NCBI GenBank assembly: GCA_030538235.1
Contig: JAUNUJ010000012.1
Location: 1-64,000 of the forward strand
DNA: 64,000 nucleotides
DNA from: Alcaligenaceae bacterium
GTDB taxonomy: Bacteria > Pseudomonadota > Gammaproteobacteria > Burkholderiales > Burkholderiaceae_B
Reading direction: 5' to 3'
Under the pieces are notes generated by a model. That model saw nothing but the letters and a program-made list of their open reading frames with translations, was not told the origin of the DNA and ran no database searches. Positions 17,462 through 25,591 of this stretch are shown here, one piece after another (position 1 is the stretch's first letter; each line of letters begins with the position of its first letter). The position numbers were made by a program, and so were the translations under genes.

Positions 17462-17833
17462 ATGGAATTAACTATTCTCGTACTAACCATAGCCTTAATA
17501 TGGCTAGCATTTGCTTACAGAGGAAAATCCGCAGCACTAAGAGGAGCCTCTAGCATAGTTTCAATTTCTAGCATGCATATAGCTGACCTCCAAAAGATGT
17601 CTCTACATAGTTACTGGACAGCTCTTGCAATGGCTGTCATGCAACATCGGGAATGTTCCTTCGAGCAAGCAACGGTTCTATTACAACTAGGTGATGCTCA
17701 CCCAGAGATAGACTGGGATGAGATAAATAAAACGCACAAAGAATTAACAGAACGAGCAGCTGAGATTTCACAAGGATTTGATGACTTCGTGAAGAAGGAA
17801 GCCGAATCAATAATTTCTGAAAACGACCAATAA
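17462..17833 (+). CDS. cassette protein with N-terminal membrane anchor, 123 aa
   Basis: Begins MELTILVLTIALIWLAFAY, a single hydrophobic anchor, followed by a soluble helical domain facing the cytoplasm or periplasm (QKMSLHSYWTALAMAVMQH, GDAHPEIDWDEI). No family is recognised. SD AAGGAAA precedes the ATG. Single-gene cassette. Confidence 0.7.
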   Translation: MELTILVLTIALIWLAFAYRGKSAALRGASSIVSISSMHIADLQKMSLHSYWTALAMAVMQHRECSFEQATVLLQLGDAHPEIDWDEINKTHKELTERAAEISQGFDDFVKKEAESIISENDQ

Positions 17834-17838
17834 ACGCA

Positions 17839-17911
17839 CATAACAATTGGTTCAAATCGCTCACTTCGTTCGCTGGGACCGGCTAAAGCCGGCCCCTTAA
17901 CCAAACGTTAT
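17839..17911 (+). repeat. attC site 7
   Basis: ATAACAATTGGTT...AACCAAACGTTA with CCGGCTAAAGCCGG hairpin; close twin of site 4. Confidence 0.88.
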
Positions 17912-17946
17912 GCTTACTAAATTACTAACGAAGCTTTGGAGGAATT

Positions 17947-18183
17947 ATGGGTAGATTATTTTTATTCATAATCATTGCAATAATTGCGGGTATTATTGCC
18001 GTGGTTAAAAGTTCTGTAGGGAGGGCAATAAGAAATGAGGAACTGAAAAACACCTCATTTAAAGGCGAGTCTAAGAAGGTGATGGACAAAACCGCAAAAG
18101 GAATTAGCTGGATGGAAGAACAGTGGGAGGCTTCAAAAAAAGATGCAGAGGCAGAAAGTAAAAAAACGACACATAATGATTGA
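17947..18183 (+). CDS. small membrane-anchored cassette protein, 78 aa
   Basis: One N-terminal hydrophobic helix (LFLFIIIAIIAGIIAVV) and a charged Lys/Glu-rich tail. SD GGAGG 6 bases before ATG. It is followed after 9 bases by another membrane protein gene with no attC between, so the two form one cassette. The function is unknown; small membrane pairs in cassettes may be immunity or toxin-like. Confidence 0.7.
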   Translation: MGRLFLFIIIAIIAGIIAVVKSSVGRAIRNEELKNTSFKGESKKVMDKTAKGISWMEEQWEASKKDAEAESKKTTHND

Positions 18184-18192
18184 TATTTATTC

Positions 18193-18522
18193 ATGTTAAG
18201 TGAAACAGTCACATGGATTGGGGGAAGTGTCGCCTTAGTTATTCTTTATGTGTTTATCTCAAACACATTATGGTTGTTGTTTGGCTCAAGACTTATTCAA
18301 TGCCTTCCAGGAGTGAATATCGATGGTTTTCGTGGCACTTTAAAAATTGCCGCTATGCTGGTTTTCTCCGCAATTGGCGTACTTCGGTGGATTGTAAAAT
18401 ATTCTGTAAGGTTTTTAACTAAGACAAATCCCAAGCCAGTGCTTAGTGAAGAAATAAGCATGACCATACAAAAAGGCGCAAAAGTTATCAGGAGAAAAGG
18501 CAATAATCAACCAAAAGCATAA
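18193..18522 (+). CDS. two-helix membrane protein, 109 aa
   Basis: Hydrophobic helices about 9-30 (GGSVALVILYVFISNTLWLL) and 50-72, then a basic cytoplasmic tail. Partner of the preceding 78-aa gene in the same cassette. No family is recognised. Confidence 0.68.
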   Translation: MLSETVTWIGGSVALVILYVFISNTLWLLFGSRLIQCLPGVNIDGFRGTLKIAAMLVFSAIGVLRWIVKYSVRFLTKTNPKPVLSEEISMTIQKGAKVIRRKGNNQPKA

Positions 18523-18603
18523 CAAGGCAAATGCACTCGGACGACAAAAAAGCACCGCTCGTTCGTCGCTATACTTTTTGCCGCCGGTGATTTACGGCGT
18601 TAG
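18518..18603 (+). repeat. attC site 8
   Basis: CATAACAAGGC...ACGGCGTTAG ends; arms contain GGACGACAAAAAGC and GCTATACTTTTTGCCG segments. Confidence 0.82.
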
Positions 18604-18615
18604 TGAGGAATCGAT

Positions 18616-18813
18616 ATGAAATATTTAATATCTTATGAATGCAGGAACAATGGGGATATCTCCGTCGGTCAATTTGAGCTTGAAGCTGAGGAAGAACCAT
18701 CAATCTCAGACGAGGCTTTACGTGAGCAAGCACTCAAGGAGGCTTTTAAATTTCACAAGTCTGGAATAGCCGGATTATCAATTACGTCAGTATCATTGTG
18801 CACTCAACTATAA
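18616..18813 (+). CDS. cassette protein, 65 aa
   Basis: A 65-aa acidic protein (MKYLISYECRNNGDISVGQF) with a predicted beta-strand start and a helix (DEALREQALKEAFKFH). SD TGAGGAA upstream. Unknown family. No attC separates it from the next gene. Confidence 0.62.
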   Translation: MKYLISYECRNNGDISVGQFELEAEEEPSISDEALREQALKEAFKFHKSGIAGLSITSVSLCTQL

Positions 18814-18874
18814 AAGAGCCATAGAATGTTCAAATGATAATAAGCTTAAAGTCTTTTAAAACTTGGGGTGCAAA

Positions 18875-19144
18875 ATGGAAATAGTATTTCTTATCGTTGT
18901 AGTAATCGTAGCGTTATCTATTTTCTTAATGAGCCGGGGTAAAAAGGCTGTTCAAGCCTACGTATACCTCGCAGCAAGAAGCGACGGAGCAAGTGAGGCT
19001 GAAGCAAACAACATTGCTTCAAGAATCGATACACATAGTGCGGGTAATCTGAATCAAGCAATGTTAGTGTTCTGTAAGCAATGCTATGGGGGGCGTCAGT
19101 TGGCAATGATATCTGATGCAAGATTGGATGGTTTTCAAAAATAG
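18875..19144 (+). CDS. small membrane-anchored cassette protein, 89 aa
   Basis: MEIVFLIVVVIVALSIFLMS forms an N-terminal anchor, followed by a soluble domain with two cysteines (VFCKQCYGG). I prefer the ATG at 18875, behind GGGGTG; an ATG at 18863 would add four residues. Shares the cassette with the 65-aa gene. Unknown function. Confidence 0.62.
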   Translation: MEIVFLIVVVIVALSIFLMSRGKKAVQAYVYLAARSDGASEAEANNIASRIDTHSAGNLNQAMLVFCKQCYGGRQLAMISDARLDGFQK

Positions 19145-19167
19145 CCTATGAACAAGTGCCACGGGAA

Positions 19168-19265
19168 CTAACAATTCGTTCTAGGCCGCTCCCTGCGGTC
19201 GCTGGACAGCCTTTTGCTGCGTCGTTCCTCCTACGCAAAAGGCTGCCCCTAAACTTTGCGTTAGG
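19168..19265 (+). repeat. attC site 9
   Basis: CTAACAATTCG...TGCGTTAGGC ends; long perfect arms GCAGCCTTTTGC/GCAAAAGGCTGC region. Confidence 0.85.
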
Positions 19266-19310
19266 CGGTATGAATCAATGAAAGAACTTCGCTGCTAGGA
19301 GCACAAACTT

Positions 19311-19922
19311 GTGAGATCGAGCAAAATTTATCCTTCGCTACCGACGGTTAAGTTTGACCCAAGTAGTGTCACTGACCATATTAAAAATGATCTTCGAAAT
19401 AATGTTGAAAGCTTAGACGACGTAGCTACGACAGATAAACCTATGTTGTATGAGGCTGCGCTACGAGCAGTTCTTGCGGGTGGCGACAATCATAGTCTTT
19501 CTAAGTTTCTAATAAATCTTGGTTTGACCAAGCGTAGAGCTGCAGAAATATCGTGCTATCTGTCTAACAATGCCACCATTTTAGTAGATGCTGAAAGACG
19601 AAAAGAGTTGGGTATTAAGTACGCAGTTTGGAGATACGGGGGAATTCCATGTGGTGATTATGATGAGGACAAAGCTCACAGGGAAGCTGACGGAAAACGC
19701 TTTTTAGTAACTGATGGGCTATGCATTAACGGAAAACTAATGCTCCCAGGCAGAGATTGGGACTGCCACTGTACCTCACGCGCTGTAATTCCAGGTTTTA
19801 ATGAAGATGCTGACCAAGAAGAACAAGTTCGAGCAGATGAAAAAAATGATCACCCTCAGACTGTAGGGCACCGGACAATATTTACTTTTATGAGTTTCTT
19901 GCGAAACAAATTTAAAAGCTAA
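19311..19922 (+). CDS. cassette protein with MuF-like C-terminal domain
   Basis: A 203-aa protein, GTG start with AGGAG 10 bases upstream. The C-terminal part (about 103-165) follows the phage Mu F/SPP1 gp7 minor-head pattern: KYAVWRY, then KAHREADGKRF (conserved H and G), then PGRDWDCHCTSRAVIPGF (the PG-CxC end). The N-terminal half is helical (FLINLGLTKRRAAEISCYL). MuF-like domains occur both in phage heads and in polymorphic toxins. In a cassette, toxin or phage-interference roles are possible. It is followed by a partner gene without an attC between. Confidence 0.6.
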   Translation: MRSSKIYPSLPTVKFDPSSVTDHIKNDLRNNVESLDDVATTDKPMLYEAALRAVLAGGDNHSLSKFLINLGLTKRRAAEISCYLSNNATILVDAERRKELGIKYAVWRYGGIPCGDYDEDKAHREADGKRFLVTDGLCINGKLMLPGRDWDCHCTSRAVIPGFNEDADQEEQVRADEKNDHPQTVGHRTIFTFMSFLRNKFKS

Positions 19923-19968
19923 AAGTATAAAAATTTACGCACGTTACGTGCGCTCTAGGAGCTAACAG

Positions 19969-20436
19969 GTGCCAGCAGATTCAAAAGAGTATTTCAGTTT
20001 AATGGTTGAACCAACCGTTATAGAATTTCTTGATGCCCCGCAAAATTTGCGGCGTGGACTTTTGGCAGTATTAGTTTTAAATCATATGGTTGATCATTTA
20101 GCTCAAGAGAATGAAGCGGCTGCAGACCGCAAGACCATGAATGAGCGTGTAAATGCTAAACGCCGTGAAATACTTAATGAGTGCCACGAGTTTCAGTTTA
20201 TTTGGGATATAGCAGACTCTATAAAACATGCAAAGCTTACTGCCAGAAATTCACGGGAAGTTTTAACGTCTGCTCAGCTTACGGGTTCACCAGGTTTGTT
20301 TCAGGCTCCATTCGGCGAGGGTGTTTTTTTTGAAGCTGTCGAATTATTTGCTGTTCTTGAGAATGGCGAGGAGAAACTACTATTGCCAGCGATAACAATA
20401 GTTTTTGAAAAGCTACGCTCAATAGTATCTGATTAA
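19969..20436 (+). CDS. helical cassette protein, 155 aa
   Basis: GTG start with TAGGAG 7 bases upstream. Mostly alpha-helical; FIWDIADSIKHAKLT (about 84) resembles the conserved segment of small HEPN-like cassette proteins but lacks a clear R-x4-6-H. It shares a cassette with the MuF-like gene, so it may be its antidote or partner; this is inference. Confidence 0.6.
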   Translation: MPADSKEYFSLMVEPTVIEFLDAPQNLRRGLLAVLVLNHMVDHLAQENEAAADRKTMNERVNAKRREILNECHEFQFIWDIADSIKHAKLTARNSREVLTSAQLTGSPGLFQAPFGEGVFFEAVELFAVLENGEEKLLLPAITIVFEKLRSIVSD

Positions 20437-20447
20437 ATGGTGAAATA

Positions 20448-20523
20448 GCCTAACAAGAGGCTTAAGTCACTCACTTCGTTCGCTGGGACGAGCTAAAGCT
20501 CGCCCCTTAGCCAAACGTTAGGC
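20448..20523 (+). repeat. attC site 10
   Basis: GCCTAACAAGAGGC...CCAAACGTTAGGC with GAGCTAAAGCTC hairpin. Confidence 0.88.
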
Positions 20524-20560
20524 ATCAGTAATGATTAGCATTCATGGGAATTAGAACATA

Positions 20561-20699
20561 GATGAAAGAATGGAAAGAGTTAATTGAACAAAATCTGCAC
20601 AAGCAGAAAAATAGTGTTGCGAAAATCAACACTGACAAAGCGACTGTTCAATATTCTGAGAAAATAAAGCTAAACAGAGTTTTAAAATCATTGATAGGT
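20561..20699 (+). pseudogene. last cassette gene, truncated by IS3
   Basis: An open frame starts MKEWKELIEQNLHKQKN and runs about 46 codons before entering the IS3 end, where it stops six codons later. Lys/Asn-rich and helical. No attC follows, so the 3' part of the cassette was lost with the insertion. Confidence 0.6.
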
Positions 20700-20771
20700 T
20701 GTAACTATCCCCTAAAATAATACAGCTGAAGCGTAGAATTTTTCTTACACTAAGAAAAAAGGATTTTTACG

Positions 20772-21032
20772 ATGAGCAAACGGATGACAGAAAGCCAAAT
20801 TGTGGCGATGTTGAAAGAAGCGGAAGCTGGGATACCGATTAAAGAGCTGTGCCGCAAGCATCATGTAGGTAACTCCACATTTTATAAATGGCGAGCCAAA
20901 TATGGCGGCATGGAGCTCTCCGACGTAAAACGACTCAAAGAGCTTGAGGAGGAGAATCGTCGCTTAAAGCAGATGTATGCTGATTTAAGTTTGAAGTCTC
21001 AGTTGCAGGAAGAAATCATAAAAAAGCTGTAG
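20772..21032 (+). CDS. IS3 OrfA (helix-turn-helix)
   Basis: An 86-aa OrfA of the IS3 family: MTESQIVAMLKEAEAGIPIK and LCRKHHVGNSTFYKWRAKYG form the helix-turn-helix that recognises IS ends, then a leucine-zipper-like helix (RLKELEEENRRLKQM). The AAAAAAG at 21020-21026, just before its stop, is the classic -1 frameshift signal giving the OrfAB transposase. Confidence 0.92.
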   Translation: MSKRMTESQIVAMLKEAEAGIPIKELCRKHHVGNSTFYKWRAKYGGMELSDVKRLKELEEENRRLKQMYADLSLKSQLQEEIIKKL

Positions 21033-21847
21033 TGCCTGTTGCGACGCGTAAAGACTGGGCAAAAGCGCTACAGGCACAGCATGACATCAGCGTTGTTTTA
21101 AGCTGCATGATTACGGGGATGAGTCGCACCGCGTTTTACTATCAGCCTAAACGTTGTGATGATAGCGAGGTAATTACAGTGCTAAACACGCTGGTTGAAA
21201 GACATCAACGTTGGGGGTTCCCCAAGTGTTTTAAGCGCATACGCGCTTTAGGTTACCGCTGGAATCATAAGCGTGTACAGCGTGTTTATAATGCATTGCG
21301 ACTCAACATAAAGACAAAGCGCAAGCAACGCGTGCCTGCTCGCCAACCCGAACCACTCGTCGTACCTAAAAGTACGGGTCAGTGTTGGTCGATGGATTTT
21401 ATGTCGGACCGCTTAGAAAATAACGTGCGATTTCGTACATTTAATGTGATTGACGATTGCAATCGCGAGTTGCTAGGAATCGATATTGGCACGGGCTTGC
21501 CGTCTGCTCGTGTCACCCGTTACCTAGATGGGCTGGCCTCTTGGCACGGCTACCCACGTAAAGTTCGTGTCGATAATGGCCCCGAGTTCACCTCCGCGGA
21601 GTTCGTTCAGTGGGCACATCAACATGGCGTTTATATTGATTATACGCAGCCCGATTGCCCCTATCAAAACGCCTATATTGAGCGCTTCAATCGTACGTAC
21701 CGCCAAGAGGTATTAGATTTATATCTTTTTACGTCGTTGAAGCAAGTTCAACACATCACGGAACACTGGACAACGATTTACAACACCGAAAGACCGCACG
21801 ATTCACTCAATGACATGACACCCATTGAGTATAAGTTAACATTATAA
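21032..21847 (+). CDS. IS3 OrfB (DDE integrase core)
   Basis: A 271-aa OrfB with the rve integrase fold. MDFMSDRL gives the first Asp, VRVDNGPEF the second and NAYIERFNRTYR the Glu, at the usual spacing. Normally made as an OrfAB fusion by -1 frameshifting upstream. Intact, so probably active. Confidence 0.93.
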   Translation: MPVATRKDWAKALQAQHDISVVLSCMITGMSRTAFYYQPKRCDDSEVITVLNTLVERHQRWGFPKCFKRIRALGYRWNHKRVQRVYNALRLNIKTKRKQRVPARQPEPLVVPKSTGQCWSMDFMSDRLENNVRFRTFNVIDDCNRELLGIDIGTGLPSARVTRYLDGLASWHGYPRKVRVDNGPEFTSAEFVQWAHQHGVYIDYTQPDCPYQNAYIERFNRTYRQEVLDLYLFTSLKQVQHITEHWTTIYNTERPHDSLNDMTPIEYKLTL

Positions 21848-21886
21848 ATTCTATGTGTGTGGTGTATTAAAGATGGGGTATTTACA

Positions 21887-22442
21887 GTACAGCCGCAAAA
21901 TCGTTGGCTATGAGGTTCACGAAGCTGAATGTGGCAAGCATGCAGCGGACTTGCTGCAGCGTTGCATGCTGCGTGAGCAGTGCCTGCACCAGCCGCTGGT
22001 ACTGCACTCGGACAATGGAGCTCCAATGAAGGCCTGCACCATGAAGGCCAAGCTCGATGAGCTGGGCGTGCTACCGTCCTACAGCCGGCCCAGGGTCAGC
22101 AACGACAATGCGTTTATCGAGTCCCTGTTCCGGGTGCTTAAATACCGGTCACAGTGGCCCTCAAGCGGCTTTGCCTCGCTGGATGAAGCCAGGGCATGGG
22201 TTGAGCACTTTGTGCGCTGGCACAACACCGAGCATCGCCACAGCAAGATTAACTTTGTTACACTAGCACAGCGCCACCAAGGTAAAGACAAGACGCTGTT
22301 AGCCCAACGTAAAGCGGTGCTGGAACAGGCCAAGCTGGCCAATCCAACCCGCTGGGGCTCACGTCCGGTTAGAAACTGCCAGCCGGTTGGCCCAGTCACA
22401 CTGAACCCGGAAAAAGAGACCGAGACAAAACAGGCTGCTTGA
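21887..22442 (+). pseudogene. 3' fragment of a second IS3-like transposase
   Basis: The frame continues from the edge of the IS3 element (YSRKIVGYEVHEAECG) into a DDE domain end: VLHSDNGAPM and SNDNAFIESLFRVLKY give the second D and the E, followed by WHNTEHRHSKINFVT. The N-terminal half is missing. It belongs to a different IS3 subgroup from its neighbour. Confidence 0.85.
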
Positions 22443-22627
22443 GGCAAAAATAGTGACAACTATCTTGAAAAACACCGCAGGAATGCGGGTCACTAAAAGC
22501 AATCAAGACAAAGCTAATGCATAAAAAAAATAATGGAATTTGCATGTTCAAAGCAGCATAAAGCGATTTTAGGTACACTCAGTGTTCTTAAATAGCTTTT
22601 TCTGAACCAGCCAAAGGATTTGCTTGA

Positions 22628-25480
22628 ATGCCCATCACGCCTTACCACGCCAAGTATTTCGCTTATGAGCTGACCCGCCAGCGTCGTGGCGGCGATATGG
22701 ACCGTATCGCTACGTCTTTGTTCGATGCTGAAGTAGACATCAACCCGCACCAAATTGATGCCGCTTTATTTGCTTTACAGAACCCGCTCAGCAAAGGCGT
22801 GTTATTAGCCGATGAAGTGGGCTTGGGGAAAACCATTGAAGCCGCACTGGTGCTGTGCCAATACTGGGCAGAAAGGCGCAGGCGCTTAATCATCATTTGC
22901 CCAGCAGCACTGCGTAAGCAATGGGCTAATGAGCTTAGCGAAAAATTCCAACTGCCCAATCAAGTGCTGGATGCTAAAACCTACAACGCCCAGCGCAAAG
23001 CTGGTGTGTATAACCCGTTTGAGCAAGAGACGATCAGCATCGTTTCGTTCAACTATGCCGCCCGTATGGCAGACAAGCTGCGCACTACGCCGTGGGATTT
23101 AGTGGTGATCGATGAAGCGCACAAACTGCGTAACGCGCACCGCGACAGCAACAAAACCGGCCAAGCAATTAAAATGGCCTTTGCGGGTTCAAGAAAGCTA
23201 CTCCTTACAGCAACACCCCTACAGAACTCACTGATTGAATTGTATGGCCTATCGACCATTATTGATGAACAGCTATTCGGTGATGTCAAAAGCTTCCGTC
23301 GTCAATTTATGCACGGCGAGTCAGACATTACGGGCTTACGCCACCGCTTAAAAGAATTCAGTAAACGCACCTTGCGTCGCCAAGTGCTCGAATACATTAA
23401 CTACACCGAGCGCAAAGCCATCACCGTACCCTTTAACCCCAGTGACCAAGAACAAAAATTATACGACCTACTCAGCGGTTACTTACACCGTGCCGATAGC
23501 TACGGCATACCCTGGCGTCAACGGCACTTAGTGTCTTTAGTGATTCGTAAACTACTGGCCTCGTCCACCGAGGCTGTTATTGAAACGCTCAATACCCTGT
23601 TAAAGCGCCTCAAAAGCCTGCAACAAGAAGCCAGCACACAACAGCACGATTGGCTGGAGCAGTTTTTAAATGATGAAGACTTAGACGCAGAATGGCTAGA
23701 TGAACTGGAGCTTGAAGAAGGTGATACGGCCGAGCCAGCAATCGACCTAACTCAGCTTAAAGGGGAAATAGCCGAGCTAGAAAGCTACCGTGAACTGGCT
23801 CAAGGCATCCACAGCGACGCTAAGACCCACGCCTTGTTCAAAGCCTTAGACATTGGCTTTCAGCGCATGCATGAGCTAGGTGCAGAGCGTAAAGCCGTTA
23901 TTTTCACCGAATCACGGCGCACCCAAGACTATTTGCATCAATACCTTGAGCAGCATGGCTATGCTGGAAAGGTTGTAAATTTTAGTGGTACCAACACCAG
24001 TGCCGCCGTTACTGGTATTTACCAACGCTGGCTTAAAACACACCAAGGCAGCGATAAGCTAACCGGTAGCCCAGCCGTAGACCGGCGCAGCGCTATTATT
24101 GATTACTTCAAAACCGACGCCGAAATATTAATTGCTACCGAGGCCGCTGCTGAAGGCATTAACTTGCAATTTTGCAGCTTGGTGATTAATTACGATTTAC
24201 CCTGGAACCCACAGCGCGTAGAGCAGCGTATTGGTCGTTGCCACCGCTACGGACAAAAACACGATGTTGTAGTAATCAACTTTTTAAACCAGCGTAACGA
24301 AGCGGACCAGCGGGTGCTGGAATTGCTTACCGATAAGTTTGCGCTGTTTGATGGCGTATTTGGTGCATCCGATGAGCTCCTTGGCCGTCTTGAATCGGGT
24401 GTGGACTTTGAAAAACGTATCGCGGCCATTTACGACACCTGCCGTAGCCCAGAAGCTATTCAACACGCCTTTGATGAGCTGCAAAAAGAATTAGAAAGCA
24501 GCATCACCGAAAAGCTCAAAGAAACCGAAGCCAAGCTGCTTGAAAACTTTGATGAACAAGTGCATGAGCTGCTCAAAGTGCAGCAAGACAACGCCATAAA
24601 GCAGCTAGACCGCATCCAGCGCATGTTTTGGCAGCTCACCCATTTTATCTTGCGCGAGCAGGCCAGCTTTAATGAGCACGAGCTCAGCTTTGAACTGCAT
24701 AAAAGCCTAAGCGTAGCCTCGCCTCAGGGGCGCTATCAACTTATTCAAAAAGGCAAAACCGCCGCCGAGCACAGCCATACTTATCGATTAACACACCCTT
24801 TAGGTGAGCATGTGCTTAGCAGGGGTAGGAGCTTGCCTTGCCCTTTGGTCAAAATACAGTTTGACCTTTCTGGTTATCAAGGCAAAATCTCCGTTCTTGA
24901 AAATCTTAAAAGCGCTCAAGGCTGGCTAGAGCTTAACTTACTAGAGCTTGATAGCTTCCAGCGTGAAGAACATCTAGTGTTTAGCGCCTGTACCGATGAA
25001 GGCGAAATACTCGATACCGAGGCCTGTGAGCGCCTGTTCAACTTAAGTGCTGAAGTGCTTGCCACCCAAACGACTGAACCACCGGCAAGCTTTACGCAAC
25101 AGGTAGCACGGCAATTACAAGCCACACTGAGCCAAGCGCTGGAAGAGAACAATCATTACTTCAAGCGTGAACAAGAAAAGCTAGAAACCTGGGCCGATGA
25201 ACAGATACAAGCGGCAGAACAAGCACTGGAAGACACCAAGCTTAAATTGCGCGACCTAAAAAGACAGGCCCGCCAAGCACAAAGTGTTGAAGAACAAAAA
25301 GCCGCACAAGAAAACATCAAAAAGCTCGAACGCCAGCAGCGCCGTCAGCGTGAGCAAGTATTCGATGTAGAAGACCAAATTGAAGAGCGCCGCGACACGC
25401 TAATAGCCGCGCTTGAAAAACGTATGCACCAACAAAGCAGTCACCAAACTTTATTTAGGCTGCATTGGGAGATGGTGTGA
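22628..25480 (+). CDS. SNF2-type helicase of defence island
   Basis: A 950-aa superfamily 2 ATPase. Walker A ADEVGLGKTIEA (about 61-72), DEAH box VVIDEAHKLRN (about 160), motif III LLLTATPLQNS, helicase C-terminal domain with AAAEGINLQF (about 505) and QRIGRCHRYGQ (about 533-543, the Q-R-R motif VI), then a long coiled coil (about 800-930). Comparable SNF2 proteins occur in DISARM-like and other modification-based systems, where they are thought to move along foreign DNA. First gene of a plus-strand operon of seven. SD AAGGA 8 bases upstream. Confidence 0.9.
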   Translation: MPITPYHAKYFAYELTRQRRGGDMDRIATSLFDAEVDINPHQIDAALFALQNPLSKGVLLADEVGLGKTIEAALVLCQYWAERRRRLIIICPAALRKQWANELSEKFQLPNQVLDAKTYNAQRKAGVYNPFEQETISIVSFNYAARMADKLRTTPWDLVVIDEAHKLRNAHRDSNKTGQAIKMAFAGSRKLLLTATPLQNSLIELYGLSTIIDEQLFGDVKSFRRQFMHGESDITGLRHRLKEFSKRTLRRQVLEYINYTERKAITVPFNPSDQEQKLYDLLSGYLHRADSYGIPWRQRHLVSLVIRKLLASSTEAVIETLNTLLKRLKSLQQEASTQQHDWLEQFLNDEDLDAEWLDELELEEGDTAEPAIDLTQLKGEIAELESYRELAQGIHSDAKTHALFKALDIGFQRMHELGAERKAVIFTESRRTQDYLHQYLEQHGYAGKVVNFSGTNTSAAVTGIYQRWLKTHQGSDKLTGSPAVDRRSAIIDYFKTDAEILIATEAAAEGINLQFCSLVINYDLPWNPQRVEQRIGRCHRYGQKHDVVVINFLNQRNEADQRVLELLTDKFALFDGVFGASDELLGRLESGVDFEKRIAAIYDTCRSPEAIQHAFDELQKELESSITEKLKETEAKLLENFDEQVHELLKVQQDNAIKQLDRIQRMFWQLTHFILREQASFNEHELSFELHKSLSVASPQGRYQLIQKGKTAAEHSHTYRLTHPLGEHVLSRGRSLPCPLVKIQFDLSGYQGKISVLENLKSAQGWLELNLLELDSFQREEHLVFSACTDEGEILDTEACERLFNLSAEVLATQTTEPPASFTQQVARQLQATLSQALEENNHYFKREQEKLETWADEQIQAAEQALEDTKLKLRDLKRQARQAQSVEEQKAAQENIKKLERQQRRQREQVFDVEDQIEERRDTLIAALEKRMHQQSSHQTLFRLHWEMV
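25411..25466 (+). repeat. direct repeat, left copy (SNF2 3' end)
   Basis: 56 bases from GCTTGAAAAACG to ACTGCATT-like end, inside the SNF2 coding region. A 55-base copy with one deletion and two substitutions lies at 27676-27730. The pair brackets the DUF262 gene. Confidence 0.85.
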
Positions 25481-25591
25481 AAGCGGAGAGTTTCGTAATA
25501 CAGCTCTGTTTTATTCGGCGTCGATGGTTGTGCTCAAAGCGAGCTAACAATTTATTTTAGTGGGCTGTAATAGCAACGTATTAAAGGATGA

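Larger units (their letters stand above)
10890..20560 (+). mobile_element. integron gene-cassette array
   Basis: About ten cassettes in one orientation, each with a 3' attC: inverted RYYYAAC/GTTRRRY-type ends with hairpin arms between. attC lengths run from 45 to about 98 bp. Two attC (15812, 17839) share long identical arms (TTGGTT...AACCAA) and a third (20448) is close, suggesting capture from related sources. The array is bounded by the dead intI on the left and an IS3 element on the right, so it is probably frozen unless another integrase is present. Confidence 0.9.
20700..21886 (+). mobile_element. IS3-family insertion sequence
   Basis: Ends TGTAACTATCCCCTAAAATAATAC (20700-20723) and an imperfect inverse ending at 21886 (reads TGTAAATACCCC from the right). 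It carries orfA and orfB overlapping at an A6G slippage site. Flanking triplets do not match (GGT versus GTA) and both neighbours are truncated, which suggests a deletion after insertion. Confidence 0.85.

Noticed and set aside
18813..18875. An attC between the 65-aa and 89-aa cassette genes
   Set aside because: No paired core sites are visible; they are treated as one cassette.
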